A DNA stretch of 10,430 nt. Source: QPIN01 sp964472945 (GTDB taxonomy: Bacteria > Pseudomonadota > Gammaproteobacteria > Methylococcales > Methylomonadaceae). The DNA lies in the NCBI GenBank assembly GCA_964472945.1, contig CAYYNM010000114.1, forward strand, positions 1 to 10,430, in the 5' to 3' direction. The position numbers and the translations under genes were made by a program. Below, in pieces: positions 1 through 6,333 of the stretch (its first letter is position 1; every line of letters begins with the position of its first letter). The notes beneath the pieces are model-generated. The model saw nothing but the letters and a program-made list of their open reading frames with translations, did not search any database and was not told the origin of the DNA.

Positions 1-137
1 ACAATAAGGCAACTAGCATAAACACCCCATTCCCAAGGATATGGCGTTAATATTTTGGTCAGCATAAATGTTGACCCAAGAATACCCAGTAAACCTAGAA
101 ATAATAAACTGACTGCTATTTTTCGGATAAATGTCAT
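1..137 (-). CDS. N-terminus of an unidentified membrane protein (partial)
   Basis: An open frame reads leftward from an ATG at 135-137 and leaves the window without a stop, giving 45 codons. The peptide begins MTFIRKIAVSLLFLGLLGIL, that is, a short positively charged start (Arg5, Lys6) followed by about 15 hydrophobic residues, which is the pattern of a first transmembrane helix or an uncleaved signal anchor. It then continues with a Pro-Tyr-Pro-Trp-Glu-Trp stretch. The start lies 41 nt beyond the stop of the Nudix gene on the same strand, so it may be the next gene of the argJ operon. The ribosome binding site is weak. I do not recognise the family, and too little is visible to name a function. 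Confidence 0.5.
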   Translation of the reverse strand, partial: MTFIRKIAVSLLFLGLLGILGSTFMLTKILTPYPWEWGVYASCLI

Positions 138-178
138 TGCTTAACTGTCCCCGATAGTTTAAATGGCTAAAACGGCCT

Positions 179-1123
179 CTACTCTTGCAAAAAGCATGTA
201 ATCCCGGCGATTCCCTGCGCACCTGCTAGTCGTGCCTGGTTTAGGTGCTTTTTCTGCATTCCACCTAAAGCAAAAACGGGGATATTAACCTGGTTCACTA
301 ATATCTTAAATGCGTCCCAGCCTAAAGGTTCTGTTTCAGGATGTGTTTGGGTAGTTAAAACAGGAGCAATCACAATAAAATCTACGCCTATTTTCTCAGC
401 CTGTAATATTTCTTGTTGATTATGACAAGAGGCCGCAACCCAGGAATAAGCTGTTGGTTTTTGTTTTAATGCTAATAAATCTTTTGAGGTTAAATGAATA
501 CCATCAACTTTCAATTTATCGCTATTTTGTACTGCTGAATTAAGCAATAATTGAGCGCCATTCTGCTTACATAAAGGCAAAGCTATATTAATAAAACTTT
601 CTACTTGTTCAGTGGTTAAAGATTTAACCCGCGCCTGAATTAACTTAATACCACTCTTTAGTATTTGATTTAAGTTATTCAGTAAAATATCTTCAGTTAC
701 TGCACTTAAGATTGCATATTCTGAAGGTAATTTTATTGCCGTAATAATTGGAATATTGGCAGCTGGAAAGGAATATTTGGATAAATCTTGCTGACTTACC
801 CAAGTAATTTCCTGTCCTTCACAGCCTTTAGCTATACCTGAAATTTCTGTAACAACCCAAACATCTAGCAATACATTGAGATCTTTATAATGGTGCTTAA
901 TTTGAATTAAAGGAATAGCCTCTTCAGCTGAAATACCTAGCTCTTCTTTTAGTTCCCGAACTAAAGCTTGCTTTACAGTCTCCCCGGTTTCAACCTTGCC
1001 ACCAGGAAATTCCCACAAGCCACCTTGGTGCACTTTATTATGCCGTAAGGAGATTAAAACCTTCCCTGTTTTATCTTTTATAACCCCAACAGCCACATGC
1101 AGGTATTTTTCACCTTTCAACAT
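179..1123 (-). CDS. Nudix hydrolase fused to a ThiE/TenI-like domain (MutT family)
   Basis: This is a 314-residue two-domain protein. The N-terminal part (about residues 7-130) is a MutT-type Nudix domain, which hydrolyses nucleoside diphosphate-X compounds such as oxidised dNTPs. Its Nudix box at residues 42-64 is complete (Gly42, Glu48, then Arg56-Glu57, Glu60-Glu61 and Gly63), so metal-dependent catalysis should be intact. The C-terminal part (about 135-314) resembles thiamine phosphate synthase/TenI, with recognisable DGIHL, APVLTTQTH and ALGGM segments. The ThiE magnesium-binding Asp after the LLLN strand is not seen (Asn-Ser-Ala instead of Asn-Asp), so true ThiE activity is doubtful. 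The same fusion is known next to argJ in Pseudomonas and other gammaproteobacteria. Its ATG overlaps the argJ stop by one base (TAATG), indicating translational coupling. Family and first domain are certain; the role of the second domain is unknown. Confidence 0.92.
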   Translation of the reverse strand: MLKGEKYLHVAVGVIKDKTGKVLISLRHNKVHQGGLWEFPGGKVETGETVKQALVRELKEELGISAEEAIPLIQIKHHYKDLNVLLDVWVVTEISGIAKGCEGQEITWVSQQDLSKYSFPAANIPIITAIKLPSEYAILSAVTEDILLNNLNQILKSGIKLIQARVKSLTTEQVESFINIALPLCKQNGAQLLLNSAVQNSDKLKVDGIHLTSKDLLALKQKPTAYSWVAASCHNQQEILQAEKIGVDFIVIAPVLTTQTHPETEPLGWDAFKILVNQVNIPVFALGGMQKKHLNQARLAGAQGIAGITCFLQE

Positions 1124-2337
1124 TACGTTCGATACTCTGCATTTATCTTCACATAATCATAGGAAAGGTCACAAGTTAAAACCTCTTGGCTAGCAGTTCC
1201 TCGCGCCAAAACCACCCGAATAAGAATTTCTTCTTTATTCATCACACCTTGCCCTTGTGCTTCTGTGTAACTTTCAGCTCTGCCGCCATTTTTAACAATA
1301 CAAACATCATCCAGGTATATCTCGACTTTATCCAAATCCATTTGCTCAAGACCTGAACGTCCAACAGCGGCTAAAATACGCCCCCAATTGGGGTCACTAG
1401 CAAAAAAGGCTGTTTTAACCAAAGGAGAATGAGCTATAGTTTTACCGACTATTACTGCTTCGGCATTATCTTTTGCTTGCTCCACACTAATCTGCATTAA
1501 CTTGGTCGCGCCTTCACCATCTCTAACAATAAGCTCTGCCAAGCACTTGCAAATATTTATTACCGCACTTGAAAATATTTGATAAGCTTCACTGTCTGCA
1601 GTGATTTCAGTGGCTGATGAGCAGCCACTGGCCATTAAAATACAAGCATCATTTGTAGAAGTATCACCATCTACAGTAATACGATTAAACGACTGTTCTG
1701 CTGCTTGTGACAAACATTTCTGCAATAGACTTTGACTGATTTTTGCATCAGTTGCCACAAACCCTAGCATCGTCGCCATATTGGGCTGAATCATCCCGGC
1801 GCCTTTAGAAATACCCGTTAGTGTTACGAGCTGACCATCCAGCTCAATCACTACAGATGCACCTTTGGCAAAGGTATCTGTTGTCATAATGGCATGAGCT
1901 GCATTATTCCAATGATCCTGTTTTAGATTCGATACAGCCTCAGGTAAGGCAACTGAAATTTTATCAACAGGTAAATTTTCACCAATAACACCGGTTGAAA
2001 AAGGTAAAACTTTATTAGCTTCACCTGCAACTGCGGATGCAACAAACGAGCAACTTGCATGTGCATCACGCATTCCTTGTTGGCCTGTTCCTGCATTGGC
2101 ATTACCTGAATTAATTAATAGCCAGCGCGGACTATTTTGCAGATGCTCTTTAGCAACGTGTACCGGTGCTGCACAAAAGGCATTTTGGGTGAAAACACCT
2201 GCGCAAGTAGATCCTTCGACCATTTCGATCAGCAGAATATCATCTCGCTCAGTTTGCTTAATACCGGCATTACTGGTGCCTAATTTAATCCCTGAAACTG
2301 CTTTCATTTCAGGAAAGCCTACATTTCCTACTGCCAT
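1123..2337 (-). CDS. argJ: Bifunctional glutamate N-acetyltransferase / ornithine acetyltransferase ArgJ
   Basis: ArgJ moves the acetyl group from N-acetylornithine to glutamate, recycling acetyl in arginine biosynthesis in the cytoplasm; bifunctional forms can also use acetyl-CoA. The 404-residue length is normal. The start reads MAVGNVGFPEM and continues into GIKLGTSNAGIK, typical of the family. The self-cleavage motif is present as KGAGMIQPNMATML, with cleavage expected between Ala188 and the nucleophile Thr189, giving alpha and beta chains. The glycine/asparagine-rich NSGNANAGTG segment (residues 76-85) and the SDPNWGRI segment are also family hallmarks. A GGAG ribosome binding site lies upstream of the ATG at 2337. 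The Nudix gene follows with overlapping stop and start codons. Whether it is bifunctional or only an ornithine acetyltransferase cannot be told from sequence alone. Confidence 0.97.
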   Translation of the reverse strand: MAVGNVGFPEMKAVSGIKLGTSNAGIKQTERDDILLIEMVEGSTCAGVFTQNAFCAAPVHVAKEHLQNSPRWLLINSGNANAGTGQQGMRDAHASCSFVASAVAGEANKVLPFSTGVIGENLPVDKISVALPEAVSNLKQDHWNNAAHAIMTTDTFAKGASVVIELDGQLVTLTGISKGAGMIQPNMATMLGFVATDAKISQSLLQKCLSQAAEQSFNRITVDGDTSTNDACILMASGCSSATEITADSEAYQIFSSAVINICKCLAELIVRDGEGATKLMQISVEQAKDNAEAVIVGKTIAHSPLVKTAFFASDPNWGRILAAVGRSGLEQMDLDKVEIYLDDVCIVKNGGRAESYTEAQGQGVMNKEEILIRVVLARGTASQEVLTCDLSYDYVKINAEYRT

Positions 2338-2355
2338 TTTTAAAGGTCTCCATCT

Positions 2356-2374
2356 CCCTCAATAAGTAAGAGGG
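2356..2374 (-). promoter_or_regulatory. Short hairpin in the argJ leader
   Basis: CCCTC (2356-2360) and GAGGG (2370-2374) form a perfect 5-bp stem around a 9-nt A-rich loop, about 20 nt upstream of the argJ ATG. On the argJ transcript it would lie just before the GGAG ribosome binding site. There is no T tract, so it is not a terminator. A regulatory role is only possible. Confidence 0.25.
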
Positions 2375-2395
2375 CATAAAAAATTAATATTTTTA

Positions 2396-2452
2396 CCACA
2401 GAGGCCACTGAAAACACAGAGTTTTGAGTGTTAAGCCTCTGTGTCCCCAGTG
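2396..2452. repeat. CACAGAGG-type inverted repeat with two alternative pairings
   Basis: The 216-nt gap between the argJ start and the CDF stop contains this structured stretch. ACACAGAG (2414-2421) pairs perfectly with CTCTGTGT (2437-2444). Across a symmetrical 3x3 internal loop (AAA against CCC), CACTG (2406-2410) pairs with CAGTG (2448-2452). A competing 9-bp pairing exists between CACAGAGGC (2397-2405) and GCCTCTGTG (2435-2443), which shares the right arm. From memory, motifs of this kind (accacagaggcactgag) recur between genes in many bacterial genomes. Dispersal in this genome cannot be seen from one copy. It sits between the tail of one transcription unit and the leader of the next. 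Confidence 0.6.
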
Positions 2453-2539
2453 ATCTTCGAGTTTATTTTGAGTATTCTTAATATTGCTTTTGTCAAACTA
2501 ACATGACTATTCACTGACTACAGCTTGATTTTTTGTCGG

Positions 2540-2556
2540 TTGTAGTGCGGACTTTA
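2540..2556 (-). repeat. Half copy of the REP-like motif overlapping the CDF stop codon
   Basis: Read on the minus strand this is TAAAGTCCGCACTACAA. It matches the plus-strand sequence at 8706-8722 (TAAAGTCCGCTCTACAA) in 16 of 17 positions. The first three bases are the stop codon of the CDF transporter gene. The partner arm that makes the 8698-8717 hairpin is missing here. A weak outer pairing of ACTACA with TGTAGT (about 2518-2546) can still form over an 18-nt loop. Confidence 0.55.
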
Positions 2557-3699
2557 TGCCTTAAAAAAAACATAGACTTTAGATATTAAATCAATATCAT
2601 TTTCTATTTGTGCGCATTGTTTTTTAATCCATTCAACTTGTTCACTATCATTAAATATGCCATGAGGTAAAACCACTTCAACCTCTACTAAACCATCAAG
2701 ATAATGAATTCTAAAATCATCGACTGTATGGATTTTTTCAGCTAAATACTGATCTAAATAGTGCTGTACTTGTTCTCGCGTTATAGGCTTTTGATAACCT
2801 TCCTTAAATTCATCATCTTCTGGGTCAATATGTACTAATACATCAGTAACATCATCAAATTCAGCTTTTAATCTATCTCTAACGGCATCGCCAATCATAT
2901 GCCCTTCAGAAACACTAATGCGCGCATTAACAACAATATGCGTATCTACACAAGCATCTTCCCCCATTCGCCGAGTGCGAATTAAATGGATACTTTGAAC
3001 ACCTGGTGTCTGCTTAATCACTCTACGAATTTCTCTAACCATCTCTTCAGGCAGAGCAGAATCGACTAATTCATTAATACTTTCCCAAACCAGGCCCAAC
3101 CCCATTTTAGCAATCATTATTGCAACGATAACTGCTGCAACAGCATCTGCCATTGAAAAACCCAATAATACGCCACCAATACCTATCACCACTACAACAG
3201 ATGAAAAAGCATCACTTCTATGATGCCAGGCGTTAGCTAATAATAACTTTGAGCGAGTCTTTTCAGCGACTCGTTTAGTGTAATGAAATAACCACTCGTT
3301 AGCTAAAATGGAAATAAACGCAATACCTAAAGTCTCTTTAGCTGGGGTTAATAGAGTGACTGGATTTAGTATCTGCTCAATAGCATCCCAACCAATTCCT
3401 GTTGCAACAGCTATCAGACCTATCCCTAATAAAACCGTTGCCATAGTTTCAAAACGACGATGACCATACGGGTGATCATGATCTGCTTCCCTGCTACCCA
3501 ACTTAATTGCAATAATAACAAAAAGATCACTTATTAAATCAGATAGAGAATGAATACCATCTGCTATTAATGATGCAGACTGACCTACAATACCCACGCC
3601 AATTTTTATAATTGTTAAAAAGATATTAATTAAAGCGCCAACATAAGTAACTCGCGCTTTTATCTTTAACAATTGTTCAGCATTATAAGCTTTAGCCAC
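2554..3699 (-). CDS. Cation diffusion facilitator (CDF) metal transporter with extended C-terminus
   Basis: This is a 381-residue inner-membrane proton/metal antiporter of the CDF family (FieF/ZitB type), expected to export divalent metal from the cytoplasm. The metal site is visible as His50-x3-Asp54 in helix 2 (in DGIHSLSD) and His159-x3-Asp163 in helix 5 (in HHRSD). This HD-HD set is typical of zinc-selecting members, whereas FieF/YiiP has DD-HD. The DHDHPYGHRRFE loop (residues 73-84) is also a family signature. A cytoplasmic ferredoxin-like domain covers about residues 212-297. About 85 further residues follow and seem to form a second such domain, which makes the protein longer than the usual ~300. 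The start is GTG at 3697-3699, one base after the tusA-like stop, with AGAGG upstream. Last in the operon with the PP-loop and TusA genes; substrate is inferred. Confidence 0.92.
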   Translation of the reverse strand: MAKAYNAEQLLKIKARVTYVGALINIFLTIIKIGVGIVGQSASLIADGIHSLSDLISDLFVIIAIKLGSREADHDHPYGHRRFETMATVLLGIGLIAVATGIGWDAIEQILNPVTLLTPAKETLGIAFISILANEWLFHYTKRVAEKTRSKLLLANAWHHRSDAFSSVVVVIGIGGVLLGFSMADAVAAVIVAIMIAKMGLGLVWESINELVDSALPEEMVREIRRVIKQTPGVQSIHLIRTRRMGEDACVDTHIVVNARISVSEGHMIGDAVRDRLKAEFDDVTDVLVHIDPEDDEFKEGYQKPITREQVQHYLDQYLAEKIHTVDDFRIHYLDGLVEVEVVLPHGIFNDSEQVEWIKKQCAQIENDIDLISKVYVFFKA

Positions 3700-3700
3700 C

Positions 3701-3925
3701 TTACCCGACCTCTAATATAATGGTATATTCCATTTCATCGGTTAAGGTATCGAGTACTTTATGACCATTTATTCTGCACCAGGCAGGAATATCTTGCATA
3801 ACACCTGGGTCCGTACACACAACTTCCAGCACATCACCTGTTTGCATTGTTTTTACTTTATCCTGCGTTCTAATAACAGGTAGAGGGCATAATAAGCGCT
3901 TGGCATTTAATGTTTCTTTACTCAT
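3701..3925 (-). CDS. TusA/SirA-family sulfur carrier protein
   Basis: A small cytoplasmic protein of 74 residues with the TusA-family active-site motif CPLP at residues 13-16; Cys13 would carry the persulfide sulfur. In E. coli, TusA passes sulfur from IscS through TusBCD/E to MnmA for 2-thiouridine in tRNA; other members feed different sulfur pathways. The rest follows the family pattern (GDVLEVVCTDPG, residues 30-41). The ATG comes directly after the TAA of the PP-loop gene (TAAATG, no gap), and the CDF GTG follows its stop after one base, so all three genes are probably translated together. The position next to a PP-loop thiolase-like enzyme suggests it is the dedicated sulfur donor for that enzyme. 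The family is certain; the partner is inference. Confidence 0.93.
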   Translation of the reverse strand: MSKETLNAKRLLCPLPVIRTQDKVKTMQTGDVLEVVCTDPGVMQDIPAWCRINGHKVLDTLTDEMEYTIILEVG

Positions 3926-4969
3926 TTATACAAACCATTGTTTTGGAATTTCATCACCTTTAAAAGGTGTTACCTGCACGGTTCTTTCTGTGCCATCTTT
4001 TTCTCTAATGGTAATATCAACCTGTTCTGCATCACGCCCTTGGCCGTATCGTGCGGTCAGTTTTGCGGCTATTAATAAGTCTTCTTCAGTTGGCGCACCA
4101 TCAACCATGGCTAAAGGCCCACGATGACTTGAACAGTTCATATTAATAAAATCTTTTTTATACCCTTGCATAAAACGTGCTTCACCATCTTCTCTGGCAA
4201 CAATGACTTTAAAGTTATCTTTAGGCCTAATATGACGCCCTACTTTTAACAACATAATATCATCTAGGTCATATTCTTTTCGACCTCTCGCTGACCATAA
4301 ATCAACCAGTTTATCTGAATAGCTTTTATCTGTTAAAAAACAACAGCCCCCTGCAGGTTGAGCGAAATCTTCAAAACCAAATTCATCCGCTAAAGCCATT
4401 TGAGGTTTACGCCCCCGACCACTAAAGTTATGTAACTTTTCTCGATCAACCCAACCTTCACGCTCAGGTAAAGTCATCGGTAGATTTTGCGCGCACAAAG
4501 GACGAAGCAACAGGTCATCAGCACCTGATTCTTCAGCAATCACAGGCATAGTATCTTTTCTTTGTGACATAGGTCGTTGACCAATCACTTCCCCCGTAAT
4601 AATAAAATCAAAATCATTTTCTTTAATCCATTCTTTGGCTTTATGTACCATAAATATTTTACAATCTAAACAAGGGTTCATATTTGCCCCATACCCATGC
4701 TTAGGATTAATCAATACATCTTTATATTCCTCGATAATATCAACGATATGTAATTTAATACCTAATTGCTCAGCTGACCATAATGCATTATTTCTTTTAG
4801 GCTTGTCTTTATCTTTTTTCCTAATTGCATGAGTATGTCCTTCTACACAAAATCCCGTAAAAAAGTTAATCCCTTCAACATGCACCCTTTGATCCATAAT
4901 GGTTCTTGCTGCCAATAATGAATCCAATCCACCTGAAATTAATGCAACAGCTTTTCTTTGCTTACTCAT
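3926..4969 (-). CDS. PP-loop ATPase of the tRNA-thiolation (MnmA/ThiI-like) type
   Basis: This 347-residue protein begins MSKQRKAVALISGGLDSLL. The SGGLDS PP-loop at residues 12-17 binds ATP and adenylates the substrate before sulfur transfer. Candidate sulfur-handling cysteines are Cys100 and Cys103 (NPCLDCKIF, similar to the PCxxC region of MnmA), Cys159 (RPLCAQN) and the pair Cys209-Cys210 (PAGGCC). The C-terminal ~110 residues look like a separate basic, mixed alpha/beta domain. From memory, proteins of this class carry an NFACT-R-like RNA-binding domain there. Databases often label the family tRNA (5-methylaminomethyl-2-thiouridylate) methyltransferase, a misleading legacy name. I chose the ATG at 4969 because AGGTG precedes it, homologues start at the PP-loop, and a TATAAT box at 5001-5006 lies inside the longer 5' extension. 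Exact RNA target unknown. Confidence 0.88.
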   Translation of the reverse strand: MSKQRKAVALISGGLDSLLAARTIMDQRVHVEGINFFTGFCVEGHTHAIRKKDKDKPKRNNALWSAEQLGIKLHIVDIIEEYKDVLINPKHGYGANMNPCLDCKIFMVHKAKEWIKENDFDFIITGEVIGQRPMSQRKDTMPVIAEESGADDLLLRPLCAQNLPMTLPEREGWVDREKLHNFSGRGRKPQMALADEFGFEDFAQPAGGCCFLTDKSYSDKLVDLWSARGRKEYDLDDIMLLKVGRHIRPKDNFKVIVAREDGEARFMQGYKKDFINMNCSSHRGPLAMVDGAPTEEDLLIAAKLTARYGQGRDAEQVDITIREKDGTERTVQVTPFKGDEIPKQWFV

Positions 4970-5000
4970 AACACCTAAATATTCTTTAAAAATTGAGTTG

Positions 5001-5029
5001 ATTATACCTTGGGTTACAGTTTTATAGCG
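5001..5029 (-). promoter_or_regulatory. Likely promoter of the PP-loop/TusA/CDF operon
   Basis: On the minus strand a perfect TATAAT lies at 5006-5001, about 32 nt upstream of the chosen ATG at 4969. That leaves a leader of about 25 nt containing AGGTG. The region where a -35 box should be (about 5024-5029) reads CGCTAT and does not match TTGACA, so the promoter may need an activator or be weak. The inverted repeat at 5036-5061 lies immediately upstream, where an activator could bind. Confidence 0.45.
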
Positions 5030-5035
5030 CATACA

Positions 5036-5061
5036 AATAGATGATTTTTTAATCATCTATT
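5036..5061. repeat. Perfect 11-bp inverted repeat in the divergent intergenic region
   Basis: AATAGATGATT (5036-5046) and AATCATCTATT (5051-5061) are exact reverse complements around a TTTT loop. The repeat lies between two divergent transcription units, about 40-65 nt upstream of the expected start of the PP-loop operon transcript. Neither strand has a T tract after it, so it does not look like an intrinsic terminator. An operator for a dimeric regulator is a reasonable guess. A smaller inverted repeat, TTTAAG (5095-5100) with CTTAAA (5106-5111), lies nearer to the pilU start. Confidence 0.45.
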
Positions 5062-5148
5062 ACAAGTTACCCATAAAAGTTGTTTGTCTATTATTTTAAG
5101 CTAGACTTAAACCATATTCTTAATAGGCAATAATTAAAGGGGATCCTA

Positions 5149-6276
5149 ATGGAAAGAGAAGAAGCAATGGCTTTCATGATAAAGTTACTTAAAATTCTAT
5201 TACATAAGGATGGTTCTGACCTATTTATAACAGCAGGCTACCCCCCTGCAATGAAAATAAAAGGCATTATGACGCCTATTTCTCAACAAAAATTATCAGC
5301 GAATGACTCTCAAGCACTTACTCAGTGCATTATGAATGATAAGCAGTTAAAAGAATTTGAAGAAACTCAAGAGTGTAACTTTGCTATCTCTCCAGCGGGT
5401 CTTTGTCGATTTCGAGTTAATGCCTATGTTCAGCAAGGCTTCCAAGGACTGGTTCTACGTGTTATTGCTTCTGAAATACCCACATTCGATAAATTAGGTC
5501 TCCCCTCAGTTTTAAAAGATATTATCTCTCATAAAAATGGCCTGGTAATTATGGTAGGGGCTACTGGCTCAGGTAAATCGACCTCAATGGCAGCTATGAT
5601 TGATCATCGCAATGAAACCAGTTATGGGCATATTATCACTATTGAAGACCCTATTGAGTATGTTCATCCCCATAAAAATTGTGTTGTTATGCAACGAGAA
5701 GTCGGTGTTGATACTCAAGACTGGGAAATAGCCCTGCATAATACCTTGCGACAAGCACCTGATGTGATTGTGTTAGGCGAAATACGCAACTCTGAAATAA
5801 TGGAGTTTGGGCTTGAATTTGCTCAAACAGGTCACTTGGCATTAGCCACTTTACATGCCAATAATGCTAACCAAGCCGTTGACCGTATTCTTGGTTTTTT
5901 CCCTATTGAAAGCCAAACAAAATTAATGCAGGATATTTCCTTAAATTTACGCGCCATTATTTCTCAGCGTTTAGTTAAAACTGTTGATGGTGGGCGGTGT
6001 GCGGCTATTGAAATCATGATTAATACTCCGCTTATTTCGGATTTAATTGCTAAAGGTGATATTAGTGGAATGAAGCCTATTATGGCTAAATCACGCGAAC
6101 TGGGTATGCAAACCTTTGACCAAGCATTATTAGATTTATACCAATCTGGCAAAATCAGTTATGACGAAGCCTTAAAGAATGCTGATTCAAGAAACGAGCT
6201 TCGTCTACAAATTAAATTAGCCAGTGGCGATGGTCAAGATATAGGTGGTTTATCTCTTACTGAAACTGAAGAATAA
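5149..6276 (+). CDS. pilU: PilU-type type IV pilus retraction ATPase
   Basis: A 375-residue hexameric secretion-type ATPase that works with PilT at the cytoplasmic base of the type IV pilus to power retraction. The N-terminal PAS-like domain starts at about residue 10 with GSDLFITAG (22-30). The motor domain has Walker A GATGSGKST (137-145), an Asp box with ITIEDPIEY (163-171), a Walker B-type VLGEIR (208-213, Glu211) and a His box TGHLALATLHANNA (227-240). PilU rather than PilT is indicated by CNFAISPAG (76-84), LRQAPDVIVLGE (200-211), the HANNANQA run and the C-terminal NADSRNELRL. The PilT-specific AIRNLIR motif is absent. AAAGGGGA (5136-5143) supports the ATG at 5149. An in-frame ATG at 5167 would give a start closer to that of known PilU proteins. 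A second PilU-like gene follows. Confidence 0.93.
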   Translation: MEREEAMAFMIKLLKILLHKDGSDLFITAGYPPAMKIKGIMTPISQQKLSANDSQALTQCIMNDKQLKEFEETQECNFAISPAGLCRFRVNAYVQQGFQGLVLRVIASEIPTFDKLGLPSVLKDIISHKNGLVIMVGATGSGKSTSMAAMIDHRNETSYGHIITIEDPIEYVHPHKNCVVMQREVGVDTQDWEIALHNTLRQAPDVIVLGEIRNSEIMEFGLEFAQTGHLALATLHANNANQAVDRILGFFPIESQTKLMQDISLNLRAIISQRLVKTVDGGRCAAIEIMINTPLISDLIAKGDISGMKPIMAKSRELGMQTFDQALLDLYQSGKISYDEALKNADSRNELRLQIKLASGDGQDIGGLSLTETEE

Positions 6277-6333
6277 AGTAGCACACGATCAATTTATACC
6301 CCCTCCAAAATCAATATAGCAAACCAATAAATT

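Noticed and set aside
13..222. 69-residue minus-strand open frame at the left end
   Set aside because: It overlaps the end of the Nudix gene and the partial membrane-protein frame, and its composition has no domain or membrane pattern. The alternative frame from 137 reads as a clear membrane protein start.
4970..5056. Upstream ATG giving the PP-loop protein 29 extra residues
   Set aside because: That ATG lies within the inverted repeat, has no ribosome binding site, and the extension spans a TATAAT box; the family begins close to the PP-loop.
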